Shown here: positions 50,940 through 60,500 of the stretch, in pieces
Position numbering within the stretch: the first letter of the stretch is position 1
Layout: every line of letters starts with the position of its first letter
Assembly (NCBI RefSeq): GCF_019207085.1
Contig: NZ_JAATOM010000006.1
Span: 62,001 to 126,000, forward strand
Source: Variovorax sp. dw_308
Lineage (GTDB): Bacteria > Pseudomonadota > Gammaproteobacteria > Burkholderiales > Burkholderiaceae_C
Reading direction: 5' to 3'
Length of the DNA stretch: 64,000 bases
Made by a program: the position numbers and the translations under genes
Notes under the pieces: generated by a model
What the model was told of the DNA's origin: nothing
The model's input: only the letters and a program-made list of their open reading frames with translations
Database searches by the model: none

Positions 50940-51845
50940 ATGGACCCACACGCCTCCCCGCACGCCTCCCCGCACGCCTCCTATTTGCCTGACACCCTGT
51001 GCTACCTGGACGGTGCATTCACACCCCTGCGCGACGCCAGGATCAGCGTACTGGACCGCGGATTCATCTTCGGGGATGGCGTGTACGACGTGGTGCCGGC
51101 CTATCACGGCCGCCTGTTCTGCTTCGACGAACACATCGCCCGGCTGGGTCGCTCGCTTGCCGAGTTGCAGATCGAGAATCCGCACACGGAGAAGGAGTGG
51201 CGCGCCATCGCGCAGCAACTGATCGAACCCGTGGGCGGCCCTTCGCTGGCCGTGTACTTCCAGGTGACGCGCGGCGTCGCCCCCCGCGACCATGCGATGA
51301 CGCGCGGCATTCGGCCCACCGTCTTCGCGATGGTCAACACGATGAAGCAGGTGCCCGACAGCGTGCGCGCAAAGGGCGTCGCGTGCGTGACGGCCGAGGA
51401 CTTCCGGTGGCAGAAGGCGCACATCAAGAGCACCAGCCTGCTGGGCGCGGTGCTTGCGCGGCAGATCAGCATCGAGGCCGGCGCGACGGAGACCATCATG
51501 TTTCGCGGCGAGGCGCTGAGCGAAGCGTCGTCCAGCAATGTCTGGGTGGTGAAGGATGGCCGCGTCGCCGGGCCCGTGCCGGACGAGATGGTGCTGAAGG
51601 GCATCCGCTATGGCCTGCTGGAGCGCCTGTGTCACGAATGCGGCGCCCCTTTCGAGCTGCGGCGGATCACGCGGGAAGAAGTATTTGGCGCCGACGAGCT
51701 CATGCTGTCTTCCGCGAGCAAGGAGGTGCTGCCCGTGACCCTGCTGGACGGCATGCCCATTGGAACCGGCGCCCCCGGCCCCATTTACCACCGCTTGTAT
51801 GCGGCCTACCAGCAGGCCAAGCAACGCAATGGAGTTTCCCCATGA
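50940..51845 (+). CDS. dat: D-amino-acid aminotransferase-like enzyme (PLP fold type IV)
   Basis: A 301-residue class IV aminotransferase. PLP binds Lys 163 in AHIKSTSLLGAVLAR. SVLDRGFIFGDGVYDVVPAYHG near the N-terminus and SSASKEVLPVT near the C-terminus match D-alanine transaminases, though branched-chain or aminodeoxychorismate types share the fold. The N-terminus has a tandem HASP repeat that is encoded by three 12-base copies. The stop overlaps the ybeD start (ATGA). The start of the next genes suggests one operon with ybeD, lipB and lipA. Confidence 0.85.
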   Translation: MDPHASPHASPHASYLPDTLCYLDGAFTPLRDARISVLDRGFIFGDGVYDVVPAYHGRLFCFDEHIARLGRSLAELQIENPHTEKEWRAIAQQLIEPVGGPSLAVYFQVTRGVAPRDHAMTRGIRPTVFAMVNTMKQVPDSVRAKGVACVTAEDFRWQKAHIKSTSLLGAVLARQISIEAGATETIMFRGEALSEASSSNVWVVKDGRVAGPVPDEMVLKGIRYGLLERLCHECGAPFELRRITREEVFGADELMLSSASKEVLPVTLLDGMPIGTGAPGPIYHRLYAAYQQAKQRNGVSP

Positions 51846-52135
51846 CCACCCCCAGTAACGACAAGATCGAGACGCGACAGGAGTCGCTGATCGAATACCC
51901 CTCTCAATTTCCGATCAAGGTGATGGGCGAGAACGCCGACGGCTTCGTGCACGCGGTCACGTCGATCGCCAGGCAGTTCGACCCCGACTTCGACGCCGCG
52001 ACGATCGAACTGCGCGACAGCAAGACCGGCAAATACCTCGGCGTGACCGTGACCGTGACCGCGACCAGCCGGGAGCAGCTCGACGACCTGTACCGCGCGT
52101 TGTCATCGCATCCGATGGTCAAGGTGGTGCTCTGA
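51842..52135 (+). CDS. ybeD: YbeD/DUF493 family protein
   Basis: A 97-residue small protein with an ACT-like ferredoxin fold. [29 protein letters not shown] and [35 protein letters not shown] are characteristic. It is commonly encoded upstream of lipB, as here. The molecular role is unclear. Its stop codon overlaps the probable CTG start of lipB. Confidence 0.92.
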   Translation: MTTPSNDKIETRQESLIEYPSQFPIKVMGENADGFVHAVTSIARQFDPDFDAATIELRDSKTGKYLGVTVTVTATSREQLDDLYRALSSHPMVKVVL

Positions 52136-52824
52136 CGGCCCGGGCTGCGGCCCCCATTGCAGTCGATTGGCTTGGCAGGGTCGACTACGAGCCGACCTGG
52201 GCAGCGATGCGGCAATTCACCCAGCAGCGCACACAGGACTCGCAAGACCTGCTGTGGATCTGCGAGCACCCGCCGGTCTACACGCAGGGCATTGCCGGCA
52301 AGCCCGACCATGTGTTGACTCCGCGCGACATTCCTGTGGTGCAAACCGATCGCGGCGGCCAGGTCACCTTTCATGGGCCGGGCCAGGTCGTTGCCTATCC
52401 GCTCATCGACCTCAAGCGCGCCGGCTACTACGTCAAGGAATACGTCTACCGCCTCGAGGAAGCAGTGATTCGCACGCTGGCGCATTTCTCGGTGACAGGA
52501 CATCGCGTCGGCGGCGCGCCGGGCATCTACGTGCGACTGGACGATCCGTTCTCGCATGCGGCGCTGACCGGGCCGACCGCGCCGGGCGACCCGTTTCGCG
52601 GCCTCGGCAAGATCGCGGCGCTGGGCATCAAGGTCAGCCGGCACTGCACATACCACGGTGTGTCGTTCAACGTCGCGATGGACTTGGAACCCTTCGATCG
52701 CATCAACCCTTGCGGTTATGCCGGGCTGAAAACGGTCGATCTTTCTACAATCGGGGTCCAAACCACTTGGGAAGAAGCTGCGCAGGTACTGGGCCAGAAG
52801 CTCGTCACCTTCCTGGCACCCTGA
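52132..52824 (+). CDS. lipB: Octanoyltransferase (lipoate biosynthesis)
   Basis: About 230 residues. It moves octanoyl groups from acyl carrier protein to lipoyl domains. The motifs are [22 protein letters not shown] with conserved Arg and His, and [22 protein letters not shown] with the catalytic Lys; the usual catalytic Cys is in NPCGYAG. The only nearby ATG (52207) would cut off [14 protein letters not shown], which is conserved in the family. In frame upstream there is a CTG at 52132 overlapping the ybeD stop, so I chose that. If the CTG is not used, the ATG at 52207 gives 205 residues. Confidence 0.85.
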   Translation: MTARAAAPIAVDWLGRVDYEPTWAAMRQFTQQRTQDSQDLLWICEHPPVYTQGIAGKPDHVLTPRDIPVVQTDRGGQVTFHGPGQVVAYPLIDLKRAGYYVKEYVYRLEEAVIRTLAHFSVTGHRVGGAPGIYVRLDDPFSHAALTGPTAPGDPFRGLGKIAALGIKVSRHCTYHGVSFNVAMDLEPFDRINPCGYAGLKTVDLSTIGVQTTWEEAAQVLGQKLVTFLAP

Positions 52825-52827
52825 ACC

Positions 52828-53808
52828 ATGAGCACCCCTGAAGTCGTTCGCGAGGCCCAAAGCCAGGAAACCTACAACCCGCTCGCCAAGCAGAAGGCCG
52901 CCGCCAAGCTGTCGCGCATTCCCGTCAAGGTGGTGCAGGGCGAGGTGCTCAAGAAGCCCGAGTGGATCCGCGTCAAGGCTGGCAGCCCGACCACGCGCTT
53001 CTACGAGATCAAGCAGATCCTGCGCGAGAGCAACCTGCACACGGTCTGCGAAGAGGCATCGTGCCCGAACATCGGCGAATGCTTCGGCAACGGCACCGCA
53101 ACGTTCATGATCATGGGCGACAAGTGCACCCGTCGCTGCCCTTTCTGCGACGTTGGACATGGCCGGCCGGACCCGCTGGATGCGGATGAACCGCTGAACC
53201 TGGCCAAGACGATTGCCAGGCTGAAGCTGAAGTACGTGGTGATCACCAGCGTGGACCGCGACGACCTGCGCGACGGCGGCAGCCAGCATTTCGTCGACTG
53301 CATCCGCAACATCCGCGAGCTCTCGCCGATGACGCAGATCGAGATCCTGGTGCCCGACTTCCGGGGCCGCGATGATCGCGCCCTGGAAATCCTGAAGGCC
53401 GCGCCGCCGGACGTGATGAACCACAACCTGGAAACTGCGCCGCGCCTGTACAAGGAAGCGCGCCCCGGCAGCGATTACCAGTTCAGCCTGAACCTGCTGA
53501 AGAAGTTCAAGGCACTGCATCCGGATGTGCCGACCAAGAGCGGCATCATGGTCGGCCTGGGCGAAACCGATGAAGAAATCCTGCAGGTGATGCGCGACAT
53601 GCGCGCCCATGACATCGAGATGCTGACCATTGGCCAGTACTTGTCACCGAGCACCAGCCACCTGCCGGTGCGCCGCTACGTGCATCCCGACACCTTCAAG
53701 ATGTTCGAGGAAGAAGCCTACAAGATGGGCTTCAGCCATGCGGCGGTCGGTGCGATGGTGCGGTCGAGCTACCACGCCGACCAGCAGGCACACGCTGCAG
53801 GCGTGTGA
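52828..53808 (+). CDS. lipA: Lipoyl synthase
   Basis: A 326-residue radical SAM enzyme that inserts two sulfurs into octanoyl groups. The auxiliary cluster Cys are 74, 79 and 85 ([12 protein letters not shown]) and the radical SAM Cys are 100, 104 and 107 (CTRRCPFC). The C-terminal RSSYHAD contains the conserved Arg and Ser. It begins three bases after lipB. Confidence 0.97.
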   Translation: MSTPEVVREAQSQETYNPLAKQKAAAKLSRIPVKVVQGEVLKKPEWIRVKAGSPTTRFYEIKQILRESNLHTVCEEASCPNIGECFGNGTATFMIMGDKCTRRCPFCDVGHGRPDPLDADEPLNLAKTIARLKLKYVVITSVDRDDLRDGGSQHFVDCIRNIRELSPMTQIEILVPDFRGRDDRALEILKAAPPDVMNHNLETAPRLYKEARPGSDYQFSLNLLKKFKALHPDVPTKSGIMVGLGETDEEILQVMRDMRAHDIEMLTIGQYLSPSTSHLPVRRYVHPDTFKMFEEEAYKMGFSHAAVGAMVRSSYHADQQAHAAGV

Positions 53809-53818
53809 CCTTGCGAGA

Positions 53819-53843
53819 GCAGGCCCGCTGTTCAGCGGCCTGC
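53819..53843. terminator. Strong hairpin after lipA
   Basis: GCAGGCC(C)GCTG-TT-CAGCGGCCTGC is a long stem with one bulged C, directly after the lipA stop. No T-run follows, so Rho-independent termination is uncertain. Confidence 0.45.
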
Positions 53844-53853
53844 GAGCGGCCAA

Positions 53854-53952
53854 TCAGGCGGGGTTGGATTGACGGACCGGACGGCGGCGGGTCGGCGGGC
53901 CGGAGCGCTTGTCGTCTGCGCGAACGTCGGGTTTGCTGGAACGGGTCATCAT
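53854..53952 (-). CDS. Possible small basic protein (32 residues)
   Basis: MMTRSSKPDVRADDKRSGPP and a basic end rich in Arg and Pro. AGGACG lies three bases before the first ATG, a fair Shine-Dalgarno. It falls in the gap between lipA and the synthetase gene and is antisense to nothing else. There is no recognisable family. Confidence 0.35.
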   Translation of the reverse strand: MMTRSSKPDVRADDKRSGPPTRRRPVRQSNPA

Positions 53953-54044
53953 GCGTCCTGGTTTTTGGAATCGCGGCCTCATGGCTCGCGGCATCATTCA
54001 ACGCAGCGCGTCGACCGTTCGTTGACGCCTCAATCACTTCACCC

Positions 54045-55601
54045 ATGACCTCCACGGACACCTTGCAAAACGCCATTGACCAGGACTTCGGGCTCATTGC
54101 CGACCTCATCCGCATTCACGCGATCGAACGGCCTGAAAGCCTTGCATTGCGAGATAGCGAGTGCACGCTTACTTATGATTCGCTGAATGAATTGATGGAC
54201 CGGGTCGCATCGGCGCTGCAGCGCGAAGGCCTCGGAACGGGCGACGCCATTGCGATTTGCGCGGCATCTTCTGTCAACTACGCGACAGTGTTTCTGGGTG
54301 CGCTGCGCGCTGGGGTGGCAGTTGCGCCGCTGGCGCCGGGATCGACGCCCGAGAGCCTTGCGCGCATGCAGCGGGACGCCCAGGCCCGGCTGCTTTTTGC
54401 CGATGTGACCACGGCCGACGTGATCGGGTCGCCGGAAGGCAGCGGCATTCCCCGCATCGCGCTCGATGGTTCCGGCATCGGCCGCGCCTTCGACGACTGG
54501 CTGGCGCCGGTGGGCTCGACGCCCGACGCGGTCGCGTTGGCGCCCCCTTCGCCCTTCAACATCATCTATTCGTCCGGCACGACGGGGGAACCGAAGGGCA
54601 TCGTCCAGGGGCACGGCATGCGCTGGTCGCATGTGAAGCGCGGCGCGCGCTATGAATACGGGCCGGCGACCGTCACCCTGCTCTCCACGCCGCTCTACTC
54701 CAACACCACGCTGGTCGTGTTCTTCCCGACCATCGCGTTTGGCGGGCAAGTGATCCTGATGCCGAAGTTCGACGTGACGGGCTACCTTCGGCTGGCGGAT
54801 GCCAACCGGGTGACCCACACGATGCTCGTGCCGGTGCAATACCAGCGGCTCATGGCAAGCCCGGCGTTCGACACGCACGATCTTTCGTCGTTTCAATACA
54901 AGTTCAGCACCAGCGCGCCCTTTGGCGCCTCGCTCAAGGCGGACGTGCTGAAACGCTGGCCGGGCGGCCTGGTCGAGTTCTACGGCATGACCGAAGGCGG
55001 CGGCACCTGCATCCTGGAGGCGCACCTGCATCCCGACAAGCTGCACACGGTCGGTCGCCCGGCCGAGGGCAGCGACATCCGGCTGATCGACGATGCCGGC
55101 CTGGAAGTCGCGCACGGTGGCGATGGCGAGGTGGTGGGCAGTTCCGCCGGGATGATGGTCGGCTACCACCGCCAGCCGGAGAAGACGCGCGAAGCCGAGT
55201 GGTTCGCGCCCGATGGCAAGCGATTCATCCGCACCGGCGACGTGGGCCGCTTCGACGCGGACGGCTTCCTGACGCTGTTCGACCGCAAGAAGGACATGAT
55301 CATCAGCGGCGGCTTCAACATCTATCCGAGCGATCTTGAGGCGGTGCTGCGCGGCCATCCTGCCGTGGCCGATGTGACCGTGGTGGGCGTGCCCTCCGAA
55401 CTCTGGGGCGAAACGCCGGTCGGCTACGTGGTGCGCCGGGAGGGCGACGCGACCGATCCGGCCGAGTTGCTGGCATGGACCAATGCCCAGGTCGGCAAGA
55501 CACAACGGCTCGCAAGCGTGCAACTGATCGACGAACTGCCGCGCAGCGCCATCGGCAAGGTGCTCAAGCGCGAACTGCGCGAGCGGCATGGGCGTAGCTG
55601 A
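54045..55601 (+). CDS. AMP-forming acyl-CoA synthetase-like enzyme
   Basis: A 518-residue member of the ANL superfamily. The ATP loop is YSSGTTGEPKG, the A5 region FYGMTEGGG, the hinge FDRKKDMIISGGFNIYPSDLE and the catalytic Lys in SAIGKVLKREL. It forms acyl-adenylates and acyl-CoA from an unknown carboxylic acid. I chose the ATG at 54045. The 3' end overlaps the next gene by 14 bases. Confidence 0.88.
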   Translation: MTSTDTLQNAIDQDFGLIADLIRIHAIERPESLALRDSECTLTYDSLNELMDRVASALQREGLGTGDAIAICAASSVNYATVFLGALRAGVAVAPLAPGSTPESLARMQRDAQARLLFADVTTADVIGSPEGSGIPRIALDGSGIGRAFDDWLAPVGSTPDAVALAPPSPFNIIYSSGTTGEPKGIVQGHGMRWSHVKRGARYEYGPATVTLLSTPLYSNTTLVVFFPTIAFGGQVILMPKFDVTGYLRLADANRVTHTMLVPVQYQRLMASPAFDTHDLSSFQYKFSTSAPFGASLKADVLKRWPGGLVEFYGMTEGGGTCILEAHLHPDKLHTVGRPAEGSDIRLIDDAGLEVAHGGDGEVVGSSAGMMVGYHRQPEKTREAEWFAPDGKRFIRTGDVGRFDADGFLTLFDRKKDMIISGGFNIYPSDLEAVLRGHPAVADVTVVGVPSELWGETPVGYVVRREGDATDPAELLAWTNAQVGKTQRLASVQLIDELPRSAIGKVLKRELRERHGRS

Positions 55602-56715
55602 GGCCACGCAGCCGCCGCAGACCGGCAAGGAGGGCGGCGGCAACGGCTTGTTGTGGGTGCTGCTGGCGGTGGCCGTGATGCTGGCTTTCGTCCGGCCGCG
55701 CGCGCCGGTGGACCTGCTCAAGCTGGTCGACTGGCCGACCATCGGCGCATTGGCCGGCCTTCTGGCCATCACGCAAGGCGTGGAGCGCAGCGGCATGCTG
55801 CAATCGACGGCCGAACACCTGCTGGAGCGCACCACCAATCTGCGCAGCCTGGCGCTGTTGCTGGTGGCGACTTCGGCACTGCTGTCGGCGCTGGTGACGA
55901 ACGACGTGAGCCTGTTCCTGCTGGTGCCGCTCACGCGGGTGCTGGCGACGCAGGCGCACTTGCCGCTGGCCCGGCTGGTGGTGCTGGAGGCGCTGGCGGT
56001 GAATGCGGGCTCGGCGCTGACGCCCATCGGAAATCCCCAGAACCTCTACCTGTGGCATCGCTCCGGCGAGAGTTTCATCGGCTTCATGGGCATGATGGCC
56101 CCGACGGTCGGGATCATGCTGTTCTGGCTTCTTGCGGCGGTGTGGCTGCTGATGCCGCCCACGCCGATCGAGCTGAAGCACGCGGACGAGACCAGGCCGA
56201 TGCAGCCGCGGCTGCTGTGGCTTTCCGCCGCGCTGTTTGTCGCGTTCGTGGTGGCGCTGGATCGCCATTGGCTGCTGGCCGGCCTGGGCCTGGTCTTCGG
56301 CGTCTACCTGTTGACCTACCGCGGCGTGCTGCGCGGCATCGACTGGTCGTTGCTGGCGATCATCGGGCTGATGTTCGTCGACTTGCGGCAGCTGGCCGAG
56401 CTGCCCGCCATCGCATCGCTGCTCGGACGCTGGCCGATCGAGGAAGGCTGGCGCGCCTACCTCGCCGCGGTGCTGACCTCGCAGGTGATCAGCAACGTGC
56501 CGGCGGCGATCGTGCTGGACGGCCCGGTGCGCGACCTGCCGGCGCTGGCGGCCGGCGTCAGCGTGGGCGGCTTCGGCTGCGTGCTGGGGTCGCTGGCCAA
56601 CCTGATCGCGCTTCGCCTGGCGAAGCTGCCTCATGGCCTGCGCGACTTCCATCGGATCAGCATTCCGTTCCTGCTGGTGTGCGCCGCCTCCGCGCTGCTG
56701 CTGCGGCTGGGCTGA
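55588..56715 (+). CDS. SLC13/ArsB-like ion permease
   Basis: A 375-residue membrane protein with about ten hydrophobic segments. It shows ALVTNDVSLFLLVPLTRVL and a twin later motif TSQVISNVPAAIVL, the two halves of the ion-transporter superfamily, and NAGSALTPIGNPQNLYLW. The family carries arsenite, citrate, sulfate or dicarboxylates; the substrate is not clear. Overlap with the synthetase suggests that it may bring in the acid that the synthetase activates. Confidence 0.82.
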   Translation: MGVAEATQPPQTGKEGGGNGLLWVLLAVAVMLAFVRPRAPVDLLKLVDWPTIGALAGLLAITQGVERSGMLQSTAEHLLERTTNLRSLALLLVATSALLSALVTNDVSLFLLVPLTRVLATQAHLPLARLVVLEALAVNAGSALTPIGNPQNLYLWHRSGESFIGFMGMMAPTVGIMLFWLLAAVWLLMPPTPIELKHADETRPMQPRLLWLSAALFVAFVVALDRHWLLAGLGLVFGVYLLTYRGVLRGIDWSLLAIIGLMFVDLRQLAELPAIASLLGRWPIEEGWRAYLAAVLTSQVISNVPAAIVLDGPVRDLPALAAGVSVGGFGCVLGSLANLIALRLAKLPHGLRDFHRISIPFLLVCAASALLLRLG

Positions 56716-56754
56716 ACCGAAGCACGTTGCCGGCGGCGAGGCGCTCGTTCGACA

Positions 56755-57525
56755 ATGAGGCCGATCATGCAACCGCCAGTCCACGCCGATCCCGTCGCGC
56801 CTGCCACGCGCGGCCTGTCATTGCGCCGCTACGGCGCCTCGCGCGGCAGCCATGCGCATGACCATTTCCAGGTGCTCGTGGGCCTGAGCGGCCAGCTCGA
56901 CCTGGAAGTGGAAGGCCGCGGGCGACACATCGCGCCCGGGGAAGGCTGGGTCATCGCGCCGGGCGACCAGCATGATTTCGAATCGAGCCAGGGCGCGCAG
57001 TGCCTGGTGCTCGACACCTCCGACCTGCCCTGGTCCCGCGCCGTAGGACGCACGCCGATGGCACAGAGAACCTTGTCGCTGGCCCGCTACCTGGCGCTGT
57101 GCCTGGGGCAGCCCGATTCGCCGAGGCTCGCACTGCACCATGGTCCGGCCTTGCTGCTGGAGGCCTGGGGGCCGTTGCCGGCCAGCGCCAGCCGTCGCCG
57201 TGCCATCGACTGGGCCGCGCTGAGCCTTTGGGCGCAGGCGCGCTGGCAACGTACGCTGACGGTGGCCGACATGGCGGCCGTCGTGTGCCTGAGCCCGAGC
57301 CAGTTCGCGCAACGCTGCCGCGACGAATGGGGCATGGGCGCCATGCAGTGGCTGCGCCAGCAGCGACTGGTGCACGCGCGCCAACTGCGCGGCCACGGCA
57401 TGAGCGTGGCCGAGGTGGCGCGCCGCACCGGCTACCGTTCGCCCTCGGCGCTCACGGCGGCGATGCGGCGCGAGGAGGCCCCCGCGCCACTGTCGCGGCT
57501 GTCGTCGCCTACCAGCGAACCTTGA
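56755..57525 (+). CDS. AraC-family transcriptional regulator
   Basis: A 256-residue regulator. An N-terminal cupin-like part (GSHAHDHFQVLVGLSGQLDLEVEG) is followed by a C-terminal double helix-turn-helix (LTVADMAAVVCLSPSQFAQRCRDEWG and GMSVAEVARRTGYRSPSALTAAMRRE). Its target may be the EamA transporter or the upstream permease. The ATG at 56755 or 56767 could be used. The end overlaps the 3' end of the autotransporter gene by 17 bases. Confidence 0.85.
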   Translation: MRPIMQPPVHADPVAPATRGLSLRRYGASRGSHAHDHFQVLVGLSGQLDLEVEGRGRHIAPGEGWVIAPGDQHDFESSQGAQCLVLDTSDLPWSRAVGRTPMAQRTLSLARYLALCLGQPDSPRLALHHGPALLLEAWGPLPASASRRRAIDWAALSLWAQARWQRTLTVADMAAVVCLSPSQFAQRCRDEWGMGAMQWLRQQRLVHARQLRGHGMSVAEVARRTGYRSPSALTAAMRREEAPAPLSRLSSPTSEP

Positions 57526-60500
57526 CGCCGAGGCTGCCGTTGAGGCTGCTGCGCACGTGCGTGTCGCCGCCCAGCGCCCACAGCTTGCCCACTTCGCCGT
57601 AGAGGCTCACGACCGGTGTGACGGACAGCGTTGCGCCGACCGCGACTTCGCCGCTGGAGCCACCGGTGTTCGTGAGGATGGCGGTGTTGCCCGCCAGCGT
57701 GCCGAAGTTCGTGACATCGGTGCCGTTGGTGCTCGCGTACAGGTTGACGCGGCCATAGGGCTGCAGGACGCCCACGCCCGTGGTGATGTCGCCCTTCACG
57801 CGCACGCCCGCGCGGGCCAGCCAGCCATCGGTGGTCCACTGCCGCACCAGCGTTGCACCGGGGATCCAGGCGCTGTCCAGGCTGAGGCTTTGGTGCGCGA
57901 TCTGGACCTGGGGCTCGATCGTCCAGTTCGGCGCCAGCCGGATCGACTGGCCCAGTTCCAGCGACATGACCAGGCTGTCGCCCTTGCCCGAGATGGGCAA
58001 GGACGTTCCGGTCGAGGAGGTGTAGCGATGGCGGCCCGCCTGCACGACCGTGTCCGCGTAGAAGCCCGACGGGCCCCGGTAGGTGGCATAGGCGCCGAGG
58101 TACTGGTTGCGCTGGTCGTTGGACCCGACCGCGCGGTTCAGCACGCCGCCGGAGAAACCGTTGACCTGCATGTCGCCGTCGAGCTGGCCGACGTAGAGGC
58201 CGGCGCGCCATCCGCCATTGGCGAGGAGATCCGTCCCTGCCTGGAAGCCGGTGACGCGGCCGCTGCTGCGAGGGCTGACCGTCCCTTGCTGGCTGATCGT
58301 GTTCTCGACGCTGATCACGCGCGCCCAGCCCTGGCGACTGCCGTCGGTCATGCCGGCATCGTCTCCCACGCGCTGGTGCAGGTTGCCGAGCATCGCGTAG
58401 TTGCGCTGGCGGAACTGCTCGGGCAAGGCGGCCAGCAGCGGCACTTCGGCGCGGTAGGCCGGGACAGTCACGGAGGCCGGCGCCGGGGCCTGTTGCTTGA
58501 CCACATCCTCGGGCGCCGGTGCCGGTGCCGGTGCGGGCGCGGGTGCTGGCGCCGGTGCGGGTGCAGGCGGTGGTGCGGGCGGTGGCGGCGGTGGCACCTC
58601 CACATCGGAGCGCAGGTAGCCGCCACTGGCCATCGTGTTCAAGCGGTACTCGAATGCGCCCGCGTCGACATGGCCGCCCGCCAGCGCGAATGCGTTGGCG
58701 CCGATGCTGCCGCCATTCGCCGTGCCGATGACTTCGATGCCGTTGCCGGTGGTGCGCGCGCCCAGGCCGCCGAGGCTGGTGACTTGCACCGAGGTCGTGC
58801 CGGTCGCCACGGCGGTGGCGCCGCTGAGCAGCAGGCGGTCCGAGGGACTGCCGCTGTCGCCGAGCGCGGTGCCCAGGCGCAGCACGCCGTTGTTGCCCAC
58901 ATAGGGGCCGGTCACGGTCAGCGTGGTGCCGGGCACCGCGCCGAGCAGGCTCACGGTACCGGCATTCGCAAGCGATGCCACCGTCTGGTTGAAGCCGGCG
59001 AGATCCAGCGTGGCGCCCGCCCCCACTGTGTGGGCGCTGGCCGCGCTCAGCGCGTTGGCCGCAGCCGCTCGCACGGTGCCCGCGTTGACGTTGGTTGCGC
59101 CGCCGTAGTTGTTCGCGCCCGCCAGCACCAGCGTGCCGGCGCCCTCCTTGGCAAGGCCGCCCGCACCGGTCATGCCGGTGCCCAGGCTCAAGGTGGTCCC
59201 GGCATTGGTGCGCAGTGTCGCGCCGCCAGCGCCGAGCTTGAGTTGGCGCGCGGTGGCAATGTCGGCCGTGGTCTGCAACGCACCCCCGTCGAGGGTGAGC
59301 GCGCCGCTCAGGGCGCCGAGGCTCGCATCGTCGGCGATGGACAGGGCGCCTGCCTTCACGGTCCACGGCGTGACGCCGGGCTGGATACCGTTCAATGTCC
59401 AGGTGCTGGCGCCCGTCTTGCGGAAGTCGGTGAAGCCCTGGTACTGGTTGCCGATGGCGGACACGCCGAATGCGGCGTCGGTGTTGCCGCCGAGCGCGAA
59501 CGCATTGGCGGCGCCTGTGGCCACGGCATTGCCTGTGAAGCCGTAGCCCGATTGCAGTTCGAGCGTGTTGTTGTTGCCGGCGATGGTGACGGCGTTGCCG
59601 CGTGTGACGCCATCGCCGCCCAATCCGCCCGAAATGCTGCCGGCGTTGACGACGCTGTTGCCATCGCCGACGACATTGACACCGACACCCGCAGCCCCCG
59701 CGGCGCCGCGCGGACCGGTGCTTGCGCCAGCGACGCCGCCATTGCCTCCGCTCAGGTTGCCGGCGTTGACGACCTGCGCACCGGTCGCAGCGACGTTCAC
59801 GGCATCACCGCCGCTGCCGCCGCCGCCCGAGGGGCCGCCTTCGATCGTGGGATTGCCGACGCCGCCACTGCCGCCGTTGCCACCGCTGATCGCCGCACCC
59901 GCCTTGTTGTCGAGTCGTCCGCTCATCAAGGCAATGCCGTTGCCACCGCCCCCGCCGCCGCCGCTGGACCTGTTGTTGCGCACCAGGCCATCGCCACCGT
60001 TGCCGCCGTTGCCGCCCGTGATCGATCCGCTGTTGGCGGCCACGCTGGCCGGATCGGCTGGCGCGAAGTAGACGGCGGTGCCGCCGCCGCCACCGCCGCC
60101 GCCTTGCGAAGCTGCCGTGCCGCCGTCACCACCACGGCCACCCGAAATACTGCCGCTGTTGCCGATGGCGGTGACGGATGGGTCGATCACGACGCCATAT
60201 CCGCCGCCACCGCCGCCGCCGGCTGCCCAGAAGCCGTTGCCGCCTTTGCCACCGCTGCCGCCGACCACGGTGCTGGAGTTGGATGTCACCACTCCCGTGG
60301 CACCGGCATTGCCGCCGGCACCGCCGCCGCCGAAGCCATTGCCGGTGGTTGGATCGTCCTGGCCGGGTGCACCGTTCGGCGCCGCCGCGGTGCCGGCTGC
60401 ACCTCCGGCGCCGTCGCCGCCCAGGAACGTGGGATCCGAACCGAGTGTGCCGATCGAGGCGTTAGTACCGGCGGTCGGGCCGGCGGGTGTGGCGTTGCCG

